Source: Streptomyces sp. NBC_00370 (GTDB lineage Bacteria; Actinomycetota; Actinomycetes; Streptomycetales; Streptomycetaceae). Taken from it: a DNA stretch of 64,000 nt. Below the pieces are notes generated by a model that saw only the letters and a list, made by a program, of their open reading frames with translations, made no database searches and had not been told where the DNA came from. Every line of letters starts with the position of its first letter. The stretch's first letter is position 1. Of the stretch, positions 16,322 through 25,516 are shown one piece after another. A program made the translations under genes and the position numbers. The stretch lies in assembly GCF_036084755.1 (NCBI RefSeq), contig NZ_CP107968.1:4495501-4559500 (forward strand). Reading direction: 5' to 3'.

Positions 16322-18556
16322 ATGCCGGTCGGCATGACGACAGTGCGGGGAGCGGGGCGGGGGAGTGTGCCGCGTCCGGTAGCGCCGCGTGCGGTGCCGC
16401 GTCCAGTGGTGGTCGTGGCGTGTGTGCTCCTGGCGGCGCTGGCGCTGCTGGCCGGTGGTTCAACGGCGTCGGCCGCGGGGGGTGACGACGGCGGCACCCA
16501 GTCGGCGAGGCTCGCCGAGCTGCTGCGCCACAACCCCGTCTACGTCAGCGATCAGCTGCCCCGCGAGGTGCCGCGCTCCACGGCCCCGGCGTACGCGAAG
16601 CTCGCGAAGCGCACCGGCGTCCCCACGTACGTACTCGTCCTGCCGGACGCGAGCAGCGGCAGGTCGCTGCTCGGCGCCGTCCATGACCGGCTCGGCAAGG
16701 ACGGGCTGTATGTCCTGGTCGGCACGACGGGCGTCACGGACGCGCGGGCCTTCGGTGTACGGGCCCCGGCCGCCGACGCCGCGACCGTCGCGCTGTATGC
16801 CTTGCCGTACGACGCGGGAGCGCTGCGCTCGTTCCAGGAGTTCGTCGGCGCCGTGGCGCAGGGCCCGGAGCGGGCGGCGCAGCGTGCCGACTCCCTGCGT
16901 GACGCGCACGCGGGGGACGGCAAGGCGGAGGTCGAAGACCTCTACATCGACCGGACCGACCGTGAGAACCAGTCGTTCCTCACGGGGATGCTGCTCCTGG
17001 GTGTGCCGCTGCTGGTACTGCTGACCGGTCCTTATGTACGGCGGTGGCGGCATCGCCGTACACAGGGGACGGACGGGAAGGGTGTTTCCCGTGCGAAGGC
17101 TGTTTCCGGCGGGCCGCGGGCCGCGCCGAAGGGCCTGTCCCTCACAAAGGCTGCTTCCGGCGCGAAAGGCCATTCCCTCACGAAGGGCGTTTCCCGGGCG
17201 CCACGGGCCCGGCCGAACATCATCGAGCTGGTCGTCGCCGGCGTCCTGGCGGCTCTGATCGGTTTCGGCGCGCCCCAGGTCTTCGACCAGACCATCGACA
17301 GCGCCACGGTCACGCCCACGCGCGCCGACCTGACGGCGCGGCTGGACCGGGTGGCCGCCGGGCTGCGGCAGGATCCGGTCTACACCGATCTGGAGAGCCC
17401 GCAGCTCCTGGACCCGGCGAGCCGCAAGCGGCTGGAGGCCGAGATCAAGGCGTTCACGCCCGGTCTCGTCTACGTCGCCGTCGTACCGCAGCTCACGGAC
17501 GACGAGTCCGGCGGCGACGCGTACGCGTTCGCGGCGGCGCTGCACCGCCGGCTCGGCAAGGACGGTGCCTATGTCGTCGCCGACCCGCTGAACGGCGACA
17601 TCGACCTGGTCAACTACGGCCTTCCGCTGGACCCGGACCGGCTCGGTTACCAGCTGCCGGACGACATCCGGCACGAGGACTTCGACCATCCCGCCGACGA
17701 CCACCGTCTCGCGCAGCGGCTCGACAAACTGATGACGTTCCTCGGCGGCATTCCGCGTTCGGACGCCTCGGACACCGACACCCTGGGCAGCGGTACGGAC
17801 GCCACGCCGGACCCGCTCTACGACAACGCCCTGCCGGCGCTGTACACCGGTGACTTCTGGCCGGGGCTGATGATCGGCGCGTTCGGTGCGGCCCTGCTGT
17901 TCGGCCTCATCACCTCCGGTCTGGGCATCGCGCGCCTGGTGGAGGTGCGGCGGCGCGAGCGCGGGACGGCTTCCCCGGGGAAGCCCACAACGGCCTTCGA
18001 CGCCCCGGCGGCGCCGTCGCTCGCGTATCTGCGGCGGACGGCCCAGCGGGAACTGACCACGCTGGGGACCGAATTCGCGGTGGAGTCGGCCGACGCCGCG
18101 GTGCAGGCGCAGGTCTGGGACTGCTTCGACGCCGCGATGCTGCTGACCGACGGCGATCCGGACGGTTTCGTCGACAAGGATGTGCCGGCCGCCGACCTGG
18201 CCGCAGCGATAGCGCTGGCCAGGACGGCTCTCGCGATGCTCAGGACCCAACAGACCTATGCGCACTGCTGTGAACGCAACCCGATGCACGGACCGGCCGG
18301 CCGGGGCGGACCGGCTGCCCGGGGAGCGGCTGCCCGGGGCGGTTCTGCCGCTCGGGGAGGCAGGCGCCGTACGCCACGGCCATGGCTGTGCGAGGCATGC
18401 CGGACGGCCGCCGGCGGAGTCGAGCCCCCGGGCCTGACCCTGCCGAAGGGCGGCGGCCGGATCCCGTACGCGCAGGCTTCCGGCGCGCTGCCGGCGGCCC
18501 GCGACGGGATACCCCAGCTCATCGTCAAGGTAAGGGAGTACGCCAGTGTCCAGTGA
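16322..18556 (+). CDS. Multi-pass membrane protein with two repeated extracytoplasmic modules
   Basis: 744 residues from ATG 16322 behind GGGGGAGG. A signal-anchor or signal peptide with an Ala-rich cleavage region opens it. Module A (LLRHNPVYVSDQL to YVLVG) is followed by a membrane helix, a basic loop with repeats of KGVSR and LTKAASG, a second helix, then module B (LRQDPVYTDL to LVNYGLPLD) and a third helix (FGAALLFGLITSGLGIARLV). The cytoplasmic tail has HCCERNPMHG and WLCEACRTA, a possible zinc site. The modules resemble TPM-type domains. Function unknown. It overlaps the next gene by 11 bp. Confidence 0.75.
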   Translation: MPVGMTTVRGAGRGSVPRPVAPRAVPRPVVVVACVLLAALALLAGGSTASAAGGDDGGTQSARLAELLRHNPVYVSDQLPREVPRSTAPAYAKLAKRTGVPTYVLVLPDASSGRSLLGAVHDRLGKDGLYVLVGTTGVTDARAFGVRAPAADAATVALYALPYDAGALRSFQEFVGAVAQGPERAAQRADSLRDAHAGDGKAEVEDLYIDRTDRENQSFLTGMLLLGVPLLVLLTGPYVRRWRHRRTQGTDGKGVSRAKAVSGGPRAAPKGLSLTKAASGAKGHSLTKGVSRAPRARPNIIELVVAGVLAALIGFGAPQVFDQTIDSATVTPTRADLTARLDRVAAGLRQDPVYTDLESPQLLDPASRKRLEAEIKAFTPGLVYVAVVPQLTDDESGGDAYAFAAALHRRLGKDGAYVVADPLNGDIDLVNYGLPLDPDRLGYQLPDDIRHEDFDHPADDHRLAQRLDKLMTFLGGIPRSDASDTDTLGSGTDATPDPLYDNALPALYTGDFWPGLMIGAFGAALLFGLITSGLGIARLVEVRRRERGTASPGKPTTAFDAPAAPSLAYLRRTAQRELTTLGTEFAVESADAAVQAQVWDCFDAAMLLTDGDPDGFVDKDVPAADLAAAIALARTALAMLRTQQTYAHCCERNPMHGPAGRGGPAARGAAARGGSAARGGRRRTPRPWLCEACRTAAGGVEPPGLTLPKGGGRIPYAQASGALPAARDGIPQLIVKVREYASVQ

Positions 18557-19823
18557 CCGCAAGCCGCTGCTCGCGGCGCTCCTCACAGCGCTCGCGCTGA
18601 CCGTGCTCGGCGCGTTGCCCGCCACGGCCGCCGCTGCGACGGCCGCCGCCCCCAGCCCGGGACAGAAGATCGCCGACGCGCTGCGGGTGTCGCCCGTGTA
18701 CGTGGACCCGGCGTACGCGGGCGCCGTACCACCCCAGCGGCAGAAGGAGCTGGTGGCCCGGATCGGCCGGACGGGGCTGCCGATCAAGGCCGCGCTGGTA
18801 CCGCTGGTGAAGGGCGACGCCTTCGGCGGCGATCCGCAGATCCTGGCCGACATCATCCATGAGCAGCTCGGACATGGTGATCTCGTCCTGATCACCATGT
18901 CCGACTTCACGGACTCGCTGTCCGGACACGAGTGGCCCTCCGACACCCATCAGGCGAGGGACGCGGTCAGCGCCGTCGAGTTCATGGACTCGATGAAGGA
19001 CGCCGGGCTCGCGGACCGCGTCGACAAGGCCGTCGATCTGATAGCCGAGGGGGACGGCTCGGCCGTGTACGACCGGGAGACCGCCGACCTGGGCGGCGGC
19101 GCGTCGTCGGACGGGGACAAGCCCGCGTCGTCGGACGGCGGCGGGGTGTGGCTGCCGGTCATGATCGGGCTCGTCGCGCTCGTGCTGTGCGCGGGCGGCG
19201 CGCTGTATCTCGCACGGCGCCGTCGGGGCCGGGCGCACGGCTCGCCGTTCGCGTTCCCGCAGGCGGTGTTCGCCGCGGCCCGCGCGGCCGACGAGGGCGA
19301 GCTGCGGCGCCGCGCCGACGCGGAGGTGCTCGCGCTCGGTGAGGCGGTGGAGGCCGCCGACGTGGCGGCGGTGCCGGGGCTCGGGCAGGCGCTCGACGCG
19401 TACGCCGCAGCGGGCAAGGTCCTCGACGGCGCGCGCGGTCTGCCGGACCTGGCCGGGGTGCTCGCGCTGGTCACAGCGGGCCGCGACGCGCTGGCCGGCC
19501 GGCCCGACGCGCTCCCGCTGTGCTTCTTCGACCCGCTGCACGGCCGGGCCGAGCGACGCGTCGACTGGCGTCCGATGGGCCGCCGTGACCGGCTCGACGT
19601 GGCGGCGTGCGGCGCCTGTCTCCAGGCGGTGCGCGCCAAGCGGGCCCCCGAGGTGCTGACCGACATACGCGCCGACGGCGTCCGGGTGCCGTACTTCGAG
19701 CTGCCGCCCGGCGACAGCGTCTGGGCGGCGACCGGTTACGGCTCGCTGGAGCCGTCCGGCAGCCCGGACGGCATGGCCGAGCGCGTGACGCGCGGCGACT
19801 TCACACGCAGCCGCCGGAGCTGA
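18546..19823 (+). CDS. Exported single-pass membrane protein, paralogous to the upstream gene
   Basis: 425 residues from GTG 18546, overlapping the previous stop by 11 bp. A signal peptide ending in an Ala-rich stretch precedes one module (ALRVSPVYVDPAYAGAVPP to DLVLITMSDF) that matches the two modules of the upstream protein. A single membrane helix (VMIGLVALVLCAGGALYLA) follows. The cytoplasmic part ends with CFFDPLHGR and CGACLQAV, echoing the upstream Cys motifs. The two proteins are probably partners in one membrane complex. Function unknown. Confidence 0.75.
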   Translation: MSSDRKPLLAALLTALALTVLGALPATAAAATAAAPSPGQKIADALRVSPVYVDPAYAGAVPPQRQKELVARIGRTGLPIKAALVPLVKGDAFGGDPQILADIIHEQLGHGDLVLITMSDFTDSLSGHEWPSDTHQARDAVSAVEFMDSMKDAGLADRVDKAVDLIAEGDGSAVYDRETADLGGGASSDGDKPASSDGGGVWLPVMIGLVALVLCAGGALYLARRRRGRAHGSPFAFPQAVFAAARAADEGELRRRADAEVLALGEAVEAADVAAVPGLGQALDAYAAAGKVLDGARGLPDLAGVLALVTAGRDALAGRPDALPLCFFDPLHGRAERRVDWRPMGRRDRLDVAACGACLQAVRAKRAPEVLTDIRADGVRVPYFELPPGDSVWAATGYGSLEPSGSPDGMAERVTRGDFTRSRRS

Positions 19824-19926
19824 CCGGAGGCGGAGGAGGCCGCGCCGAAATAGAGTGAATGTGGCATTCGTGTCATCTTCGTATGTTCCAGGCTCTTCCC
19901 TTTGATGATGTACATCGGAGTGATGC

Positions 19927-20754
19927 ATGACTCGGCGGCGTCCCTCCCATGCGGTGAGCGCGGACGATCTGCTGAGCACCCTCGGGCGGCTGACCGCCCA
20001 GGCCCGTGAGGGCGCCGAGCTTCAGCAGGCCAGGGTGGAGCTGGCCGTCGCGCTGCAGCGCAAGATGCTGCCGGCCGCGCTGCCCGCCGTACCGGGACTG
20101 CGGGTGGCCGCCCGCTACGTACCCGCGAGGGACGGTCTGGACATCGGCGGCGACTGGTACGACGGCTTCCCGCTCTCCGACGGCACGCTCGGCTACTCGA
20201 TCGGCGACGTCCAGGGCCACGACGTGGACGCGGCCGCGTTCATGGGCCAGATCAGGATCGGACTGCGGGCGGTCGCCAACACGGCGACCGACCCCGGCGA
20301 GGTGCTGCGCCGTGCCAACGACCTGCTGCTCTCGATGGACTCCGCCCTCTTCGCCACCTGCAGCTTCGTCTGCTTCGACCCGGTCGCGTGGGAGCTGCGC
20401 ACCGCACGTGCGGGACATGTGGCGGCGGTCTGGGCCACCGACGACGGCCGGTACGGCTTCGCCGAGGACGAGGGCGGGCTGCCGCTGGGCATCCAGCCCG
20501 GCGAGAGCTACCCGGTGACTCGGCACCGGCTGACGCGGGCCGGCGCGTACGTCCTGCTCACGGACGGGGTGATCGAGGGCCCCACCTTCCCGCTCGACCA
20601 GGGCCTCGACCAGGTGGCCCGGCTGGTCAGGGAGGGCGCGGACGCCGAGCCCGGCGAGCTGGCAGCCGAGGTGCTGAAGGTGGCCGAGCTGACCGGGCAC
20701 TCGGACGACGCGGCCGTACTGGTCCTGCGCCACGACGCGGCGCCGCCTCCGTAG
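19927..20754 (+). CDS. SpoIIE-type PP2C phosphatase
   Basis: 275 residues. A short coiled N-terminus (ELQQARVELAVALQRKMLP) leads into a PP2C/SpoIIE catalytic domain: RYVPARDGLDIGGDWYDGF, IGDVQGHDVDAAAFMGQIR with metal-binding Asp residues, ARAGHVAAV and LLTDGVIEG, ending in HSDDAAVLVL. It should remove phosphate from an anti-anti-sigma Ser/Thr. No sensor domain is attached. The MASE1 membrane gene starts 39 bp later in the same direction and may supply sensing. Confidence 0.88.
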   Translation: MTRRRPSHAVSADDLLSTLGRLTAQAREGAELQQARVELAVALQRKMLPAALPAVPGLRVAARYVPARDGLDIGGDWYDGFPLSDGTLGYSIGDVQGHDVDAAAFMGQIRIGLRAVANTATDPGEVLRRANDLLLSMDSALFATCSFVCFDPVAWELRTARAGHVAAVWATDDGRYGFAEDEGGLPLGIQPGESYPVTRHRLTRAGAYVLLTDGVIEGPTFPLDQGLDQVARLVREGADAEPGELAAEVLKVAELTGHSDDAAVLVLRHDAAPPP

Positions 20755-20793
20755 CGCGTGTCACGGCCGGGCCTGAGCCGGTGACGTTGTCTG

Positions 20794-21834
20794 ATGACTG
20801 CTGTGGTGCGTACCCAGGAACTCCGACGCCTTGCTGTGACCGCTCTGGGGATCGTCGTCGTCGCTGCCGCCTACTACGGGGCGGGACGCCTCGGTCTGAT
20901 CAAGCGGCTCTACATCGACGGCGCCACCTGCACGCCACTGTGGCCACCCACCGGTGTCGCCCTGGCCGCGCTGCTCTTCATGGGACTGCGGATCTGGCCG
21001 GGCATCGCGCTCGGCGCGCTCGGCACCGTACTGACCCTCGGCCCGCTGGGATGGTCGAGCTTCGTGATCCTCGCGGGGAACACCCTCGCCCCGGTCTGCG
21101 CGTACCTCGTACTCCGGCGGCTCGGCTTCCAGCTGGAGCTGGAACGGCTGCGGGACGGCTTCAGCCTGGTCGTCGTCGGCGCGCTCGCCGGAATGCTGAT
21201 CAGTCCCACGGTGGGCACCGCCGTGCTGGTGGTCGACGGGACGCTGCCGGAGTACGGCTTCTGGCCGGTCTGGACGGCGTGGTGGACCGGCGACGCCATG
21301 GGGGTGCTCGTGGTCACCCCGCTGTTCCTGCTCATCCGCAAGGCGTGGCTGGCCCGCGCGGCGCGGGGTCCAGGCGACGGCCGGCCGCTCCGTGACACGT
21401 ACCGCACGATGGAGGTGGCGGCGCTGGTGGTGGCCGTCCTCGTCGTCGTACCGCTGGTCACGCACAGCACCGTGCCGCTGCTCTTCCTGGTCTTCCCCGT
21501 CCTGATCTGGGCGGCCCTGCGCTTCCAGCTCGCGGGGGCCGTGCCGATCGCGCTGTTCATCTCCGTGCTGACGATCGTGGCGGCGACGGACGGCACAGGC
21601 CCCTTCGTCCACCACAGCCTGACCGGGACGATGATCGCGCTCCAGGCGCTCAACGGGTCGGTCGCGCTGACCGCACTGCTGCTCGCGGCGATCGTGACGG
21701 AGCAGCGCAACGTGCACCGGAAGATCGAGCAGGTGTGTGTGGACCTGGCCGAGGTGGTGGAGAACCTCGCGCCGGGAAAGGCGGCGCAACACTGGCCGCC
21801 GGGGGAGCTGGGCGCAGGCGGCCCGGGCGACTGA
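20794..21834 (+). CDS. MASE1-domain integral membrane sensor
   Basis: 346 residues with about eight to nine membrane helices. The MASE1 pattern is clear: LWPPTGVALAALLFMGLRIW, GNTLAPVCAYLVLRRLGF and WTGDAMGVLVVTPLFLL. MASE1 normally sits in front of a kinase, cyclase or phosphatase. Here only a short tail follows the membrane part, so the output partner may be the SpoIIE phosphatase encoded just upstream. Ligand unknown. Confidence 0.85.
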   Translation: MTAVVRTQELRRLAVTALGIVVVAAAYYGAGRLGLIKRLYIDGATCTPLWPPTGVALAALLFMGLRIWPGIALGALGTVLTLGPLGWSSFVILAGNTLAPVCAYLVLRRLGFQLELERLRDGFSLVVVGALAGMLISPTVGTAVLVVDGTLPEYGFWPVWTAWWTGDAMGVLVVTPLFLLIRKAWLARAARGPGDGRPLRDTYRTMEVAALVVAVLVVVPLVTHSTVPLLFLVFPVLIWAALRFQLAGAVPIALFISVLTIVAATDGTGPFVHHSLTGTMIALQALNGSVALTALLLAAIVTEQRNVHRKIEQVCVDLAEVVENLAPGKAAQHWPPGELGAGGPGD

Positions 21835-21936
21835 CCCCCCTGGGGTTCGTACGCCGTCCGCCCGCGCGCCGGGTCGGGTCGGCGCGGGGCGGGCAGGGGC
21901 TGACCGCGCCGGCTGACATCGCCGTACGGTGGAGGT

Positions 21937-22380
21937 ATGGCCTCGCATCGGATGAACAAGTCGCCCGCCGTGGCGCAGGCGGAGACGGCCCTGCGCTCCC
22001 TGGGCGTGCGCGCCTCGTTCAACCAGCGGCCCGTGGGGCGCGGCCGGTGGTTCGCCGACTGGGCGGGCAAGCTGGCCGACTCCGACGTGTATGTGGCGTT
22101 CACCGGCAAGTCGCCGGACGCGCGCAAGGTGCGGCTGCTGCTCGACGACTGGATCTTCGACGACGTCATCGACGACCACGCGGGCAAGGTGCTCCAGGGG
22201 ATCTTCTCCGCGGGGGCGACCGGGGTGACCGAGGCGACCCTCAGGACCAGACGCTCCCTGCTGCTCATCCCGGTCCAGGTGCTGAAGGTGTCCGTGGGGA
22301 TGAAGCGCTACACCGCCACGCGGAAGCTCCCGTCGGAGGACGAACTGGCGCCCTGGGAGAGGGCGTTGACGGCCGACTGA
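21937..22380 (+). CDS. Conserved hypothetical protein
   Basis: 147 residues, no recognised family. Visible features are a predicted mixed alpha/beta fold with RWFADWAGKLADSDVYVAF and LLLDDWIFDDVIDD near the middle and a hydrophobic strand or helix LLLIPVQVLKVSVG near the end. No signal peptide. It stands between the MASE1 gene and the prenyltransferase gene, 102 bp and 130 bp from them, so it is probably its own transcript. Confidence 0.65.
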   Translation: MASHRMNKSPAVAQAETALRSLGVRASFNQRPVGRGRWFADWAGKLADSDVYVAFTGKSPDARKVRLLLDDWIFDDVIDDHAGKVLQGIFSAGATGVTEATLRTRRSLLLIPVQVLKVSVGMKRYTATRKLPSEDELAPWERALTAD

Positions 22381-22510
22381 GGCCCCGCCCAGCTGTGATT
22401 CGGACAGGCGTGCGGCGGATGAATATGCCGGGATCACGGTGTGTTCGCCTGCGGCTACCGGCACGCTGCTGCATGTCGATCCGAGTGCGGTGACAGCCGG
22501 GGGAGCACGT

Positions 22511-23245
22511 GTGGCCGGAGAACGGAGAAGCGTCCCGCACCACGTCGCGTGCGTGATGGACGGGAATGGCCGGTGGGCGGCGCTACGGTCCCAGCCGCGT
22601 ACGTCAGGTCACCGGGCGGCCGAGACCACGGTGATCGACGTCATCGAGGCGGCGCGCACGGCGGGAGTGCGGTGGCTGAGCCTGTACGCGTTCTCCACCG
22701 AGAACTGGCGACGGCCCACCGACGAGGTCGACTTCCTCATGCGGCTCGTACGCCGCGTCGTACGCAAACACGCCACGCTGCTGCACGCGCGCGGCATCCG
22801 CTGCCGGTTCCTCGGTGTGGCCGACCCGAGGATCCCCGCGCCGCTGGCCCAGGACTTCGCCGATCTGATGACGCTGACCAGCGGAAACCGTGGCATGACG
22901 CTGACGGTGGCGTTCGATCACGGCGGGCGCGGGGACATCGTCGAGGCGGCCAGATCCCTCATCCGGAGCGGGGTGCGGGCCGACGCCGTGGACGAGCGGC
23001 ACTTCGCGGCTCATCTGCCCTTCCCCGACACCCCGGACGTCGATCTCGTCATCCGGACCTCGGGTGAACAGCGGATCTCCAACTTCATGCTCTGGCAGGT
23101 GGCTTACGCCGAGTGGATCTTCCCGCCGGTGCTCTGGCCCGACTTCCGCGGGCCGCACTTCCTGGAGTGCCTGCACACCTATCAGCAACGCAACCGCCGC
23201 TTCGGCGGCGTGCCGCCGCAAGTGATCGGAGAACACCACCCGTGA
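22511..23245 (+). CDS. cis-Prenyltransferase (UppS/isoprenyl transferase family)
   Basis: 244 residues from GTG 22511 behind GGGGGAG. Family motifs are complete: CVMDGNGRWA with the catalytic Asp, SLYAFSTENWRRP, and DLVIRTSGEQRISNFMLWQ with the IPP-binding Arg and Ser. It condenses isopentenyl diphosphate in cis onto an allylic starter. It overlaps the MpaB-type gene as GTGA, so the two are translationally coupled, which is unusual for a housekeeping undecaprenyl diphosphate synthase. It is probably an accessory enzyme making a substrate for the oxygenase. Confidence 0.88.
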   Translation: MAGERRSVPHHVACVMDGNGRWAALRSQPRTSGHRAAETTVIDVIEAARTAGVRWLSLYAFSTENWRRPTDEVDFLMRLVRRVVRKHATLLHARGIRCRFLGVADPRIPAPLAQDFADLMTLTSGNRGMTLTVAFDHGGRGDIVEAARSLIRSGVRADAVDERHFAAHLPFPDTPDVDLVIRTSGEQRISNFMLWQVAYAEWIFPPVLWPDFRGPHFLECLHTYQQRNRRFGGVPPQVIGEHHP

Positions 23246-24756
23246 CGAAGAAGACCAAGCCCAAGGCGAACCCCCACCCCGACGCGACCCCCGGCCCCCC
23301 GCCCCCGCCCGCGACTCCGGCGGTGGAGATCGGCTCGCTCTTCGGCGCGGACTCCCAGTTCCACCGGTTCTTCAACGACCCGCGCTGGGCGCTCGCGATG
23401 CTCAGAGCCACGGTGCTGGAGGCGGCCCACCCGCAGATCGGTGCGGCGCTGCTCGACAACTCGACGTTCGTCGCCCACCCGTGGCGCCGGCTGCGTAACA
23501 CGCTCGTCAGTCTGCAGCGCATGTTCGGGACCGACGACGCGGTCAGGGAAAGGGAAGCGGCCCGGCTCAACCGGCTGCACGCCCGGCTGAGTGGCGCCGA
23601 CGTGCAGAACCGGCCGTACGACGCGATGGACCCCGAGGTGCGCGCCTGGGTCGTCGCGACGCTCTTCGAAAGCTCCGTCACCATGTGCCGGCTGAGCGGA
23701 CAGCCGCTCGACCAGGACACCATGGAGCAGCTCTACGCCGAATTCCGCGCGTTCCTGGCGGCCTTGGGCAGCGACGCGGGCCATCTGCCGCCCACGGTGC
23801 CCGAGTTCTGGGTGTACTACGACCGCATGGTGGAGGAGGAGTTGGAGAACACGGAGGCGCTGCGCATCATCCTCTACCGGCTCTTCGACCATCTCCCGGC
23901 GCCGCCCCTGCTGGACGGCCTGCCGACCGTATGGGCCGCGAGCCGGGCGCTCGCCGGACCGGTGATCGGCACGATCACCGTCGCGTCCCTCCCGGAGCCC
24001 TTCCGCCGCCGGGCGGGCCTGCCCGAAGTCCCCGGCGCCCAGACCCTGATGCAGAGCATCTACCTGACGGCAGGCCTGGCGCGCTTCCTGCCCGACAACT
24101 GGCTCAAGACCGAGAGCCTCACCAACTTGCTCTACCTGACCCCGGATCCGTCCCCGGACGGCGACTCCCACGCCGCGACGCTGACCGCGCTGCGCGGCCG
24201 GATGAAGCGGGCAGGCGCACTGTTCCGGCTGGTCACGCCCTTTCCCGCGCAACGCGAGCCCGCCGATGGAACAACGCCCCTGCGCAGCGCGGGGGACTTC
24301 TTCACCGCGGTGCTGGACCAGACGGGGGACGGCTATCTCGACTGGCCCGACCTCGCCGCCATGGCCCGCGAGTTGGCCTCCCGCCTCGATCTGGACGAAC
24401 CGGAGGAGACCAAGCTCTACAACGCGTACGCGGCATGGTGGCGAGAGCTCCAGGCGGCCCTGGACATCGACGGCGACGGCCGCGTCAGCAAGGACGAGTA
24501 CGCCGCCGCCGTCCCGTCCCTGGCGGGCCCCGCGCTGATCAGGGTCGCCGAGGTGCTCTTTGACGTAACGGACGCGGACGGCAACGACTTCATCGACGCG
24601 GAGGAGTACCGCGCGCTGTTCCGTACCGCCTTCCGCCGCACACTGCCCGGCGCCGAAGCCCGCTACTCCCGCAGCGAGTTCGTGCAGGACTTCCTCTCCT
24701 TCATGTCCGGCCGCCGCTCCTCGACGGCATTCGACCCACTGCTCGCGGGCGCGTGA
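23242..24756 (+). CDS. MpaB-type (DUF2236) oxygenase fused to EF-hands
   Basis: 504 residues. After a Lys/Pro-rich leader, residues 35-300 match the MpaB/rubber-oxygenase-like DUF2236 fold: FNDPRWALAMLRATVLEAAH, RLNRLHARLSG, YDAMDPEVRAWVVATLFES. Three EF-hand loops follow at about residues 359, 408 and 444 (DQTGDGYLDWPD, DIDGDGRVSKDE, DADGNDFIDAEE). MpaB-type enzymes are heme oxygenases acting on isoprenoid chains or similar hydrophobic substrates. The GTGA overlap with the prenyltransferase and the EF-hand gene downstream suggest a calcium-controlled isoprenoid oxidation. That pathway is inferred. Confidence 0.82.
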   Translation: MTKKTKPKANPHPDATPGPPPPPATPAVEIGSLFGADSQFHRFFNDPRWALAMLRATVLEAAHPQIGAALLDNSTFVAHPWRRLRNTLVSLQRMFGTDDAVREREAARLNRLHARLSGADVQNRPYDAMDPEVRAWVVATLFESSVTMCRLSGQPLDQDTMEQLYAEFRAFLAALGSDAGHLPPTVPEFWVYYDRMVEEELENTEALRIILYRLFDHLPAPPLLDGLPTVWAASRALAGPVIGTITVASLPEPFRRRAGLPEVPGAQTLMQSIYLTAGLARFLPDNWLKTESLTNLLYLTPDPSPDGDSHAATLTALRGRMKRAGALFRLVTPFPAQREPADGTTPLRSAGDFFTAVLDQTGDGYLDWPDLAAMARELASRLDLDEPEETKLYNAYAAWWRELQAALDIDGDGRVSKDEYAAAVPSLAGPALIRVAEVLFDVTDADGNDFIDAEEYRALFRTAFRRTLPGAEARYSRSEFVQDFLSFMSGRRSSTAFDPLLAGA

Positions 24757-24762
24757 ACACGT

Positions 24763-24799
24763 CGCGTCGGATTCCCCCTTTCAGGGGAACAGCGACGCG
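24763..24799 (+). terminator. Interrupted hairpin after the oxygenase gene
   Basis: CGCGTCG pairs with CGACGCG and inside it TTCCCC pairs with GGGGAA around a short loop. It starts six bases after the oxygenase stop and precedes the EF-hand gene, so it may be a partial terminator or attenuator. Confidence 0.45.
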
Positions 24800-24874
24800 T
24801 GCCGGAATGCCCGCCGGCCAGGTGGACAGCCATTACGGGCGCCGGGGACCCGGCGCGGAAAAGGGGTCGGAATC

Positions 24875-25408
24875 ATGCGCACAGAGGCCATCCAGCGGGT
24901 CGCACTGATCTTTTCACTGTTCGACGCGAACGGGAACGGAGTTCTCGACGCAGAGGACTTCACACTGATGACCGACAACGTCATCGCCGCGGCACCCCGC
25001 TCCGACGGACGGGCCAAGGAAGCGATCCGCGCGGCCTTCGCCCGCTATTGGACGACCCTGCTCACCGAACTGGACGCCAACGGGGACGGCGAGATCAGCT
25101 TCGAGGAATTCACCGCCTGCGTCCTGTCCCCGGAGCGGTTCGAGCCGACGATCGCGCAATTCGCCAAGGCCCTCTCCACCCTGGGAGACCCGGACGGCAC
25201 CGGCTTCGTCGAACGCCCCCTGTTCATCGACCTGATGACGGCGATCGGCTTCCAACGCCCCAACATCGACGCCCTCTTCGACGCATTCGACCCAACCCCC
25301 GACGACCGCGTCGCGGTCCAGACGTGGGACGAGGCAATCAGGGACTACTACGCCCCGGACAAGGCCGGCATCCCGGCAGACCACCTGATCACAAAAACGG
25401 CGGCCTGA
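24875..25408 (+). CDS. EF-hand calcium-binding protein
   Basis: 177 residues with a calerythrin-like four-EF-hand layout. Loops 1 and 2 are canonical: DANGNGVLDAED at residue 17 and DANGDGEISFEE at residue 67. Loop 3 (DPDGTGFVERPL) is plausible but less regular, and loop 4 (DPTPDDRVAVQT) is degenerate. It is cytoplasmic with no signal. It lies 118 bp after the EF-hand-fused oxygenase, so it may be its calcium-sensing partner or a calcium buffer. Confidence 0.88.
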   Translation: MRTEAIQRVALIFSLFDANGNGVLDAEDFTLMTDNVIAAAPRSDGRAKEAIRAAFARYWTTLLTELDANGDGEISFEEFTACVLSPERFEPTIAQFAKALSTLGDPDGTGFVERPLFIDLMTAIGFQRPNIDALFDAFDPTPDDRVAVQTWDEAIRDYYAPDKAGIPADHLITKTAA

Positions 25409-25516
25409 CCGTCCGAAGAAACCCCGGTCCCGCGCCGCGAACCAGCGACGCGGGACCGAGGCGGCTCGGCGCACGCACCAACCCGCTGTATGCTCAGCCC
25501 CCTTTCAGGGGGGCGG

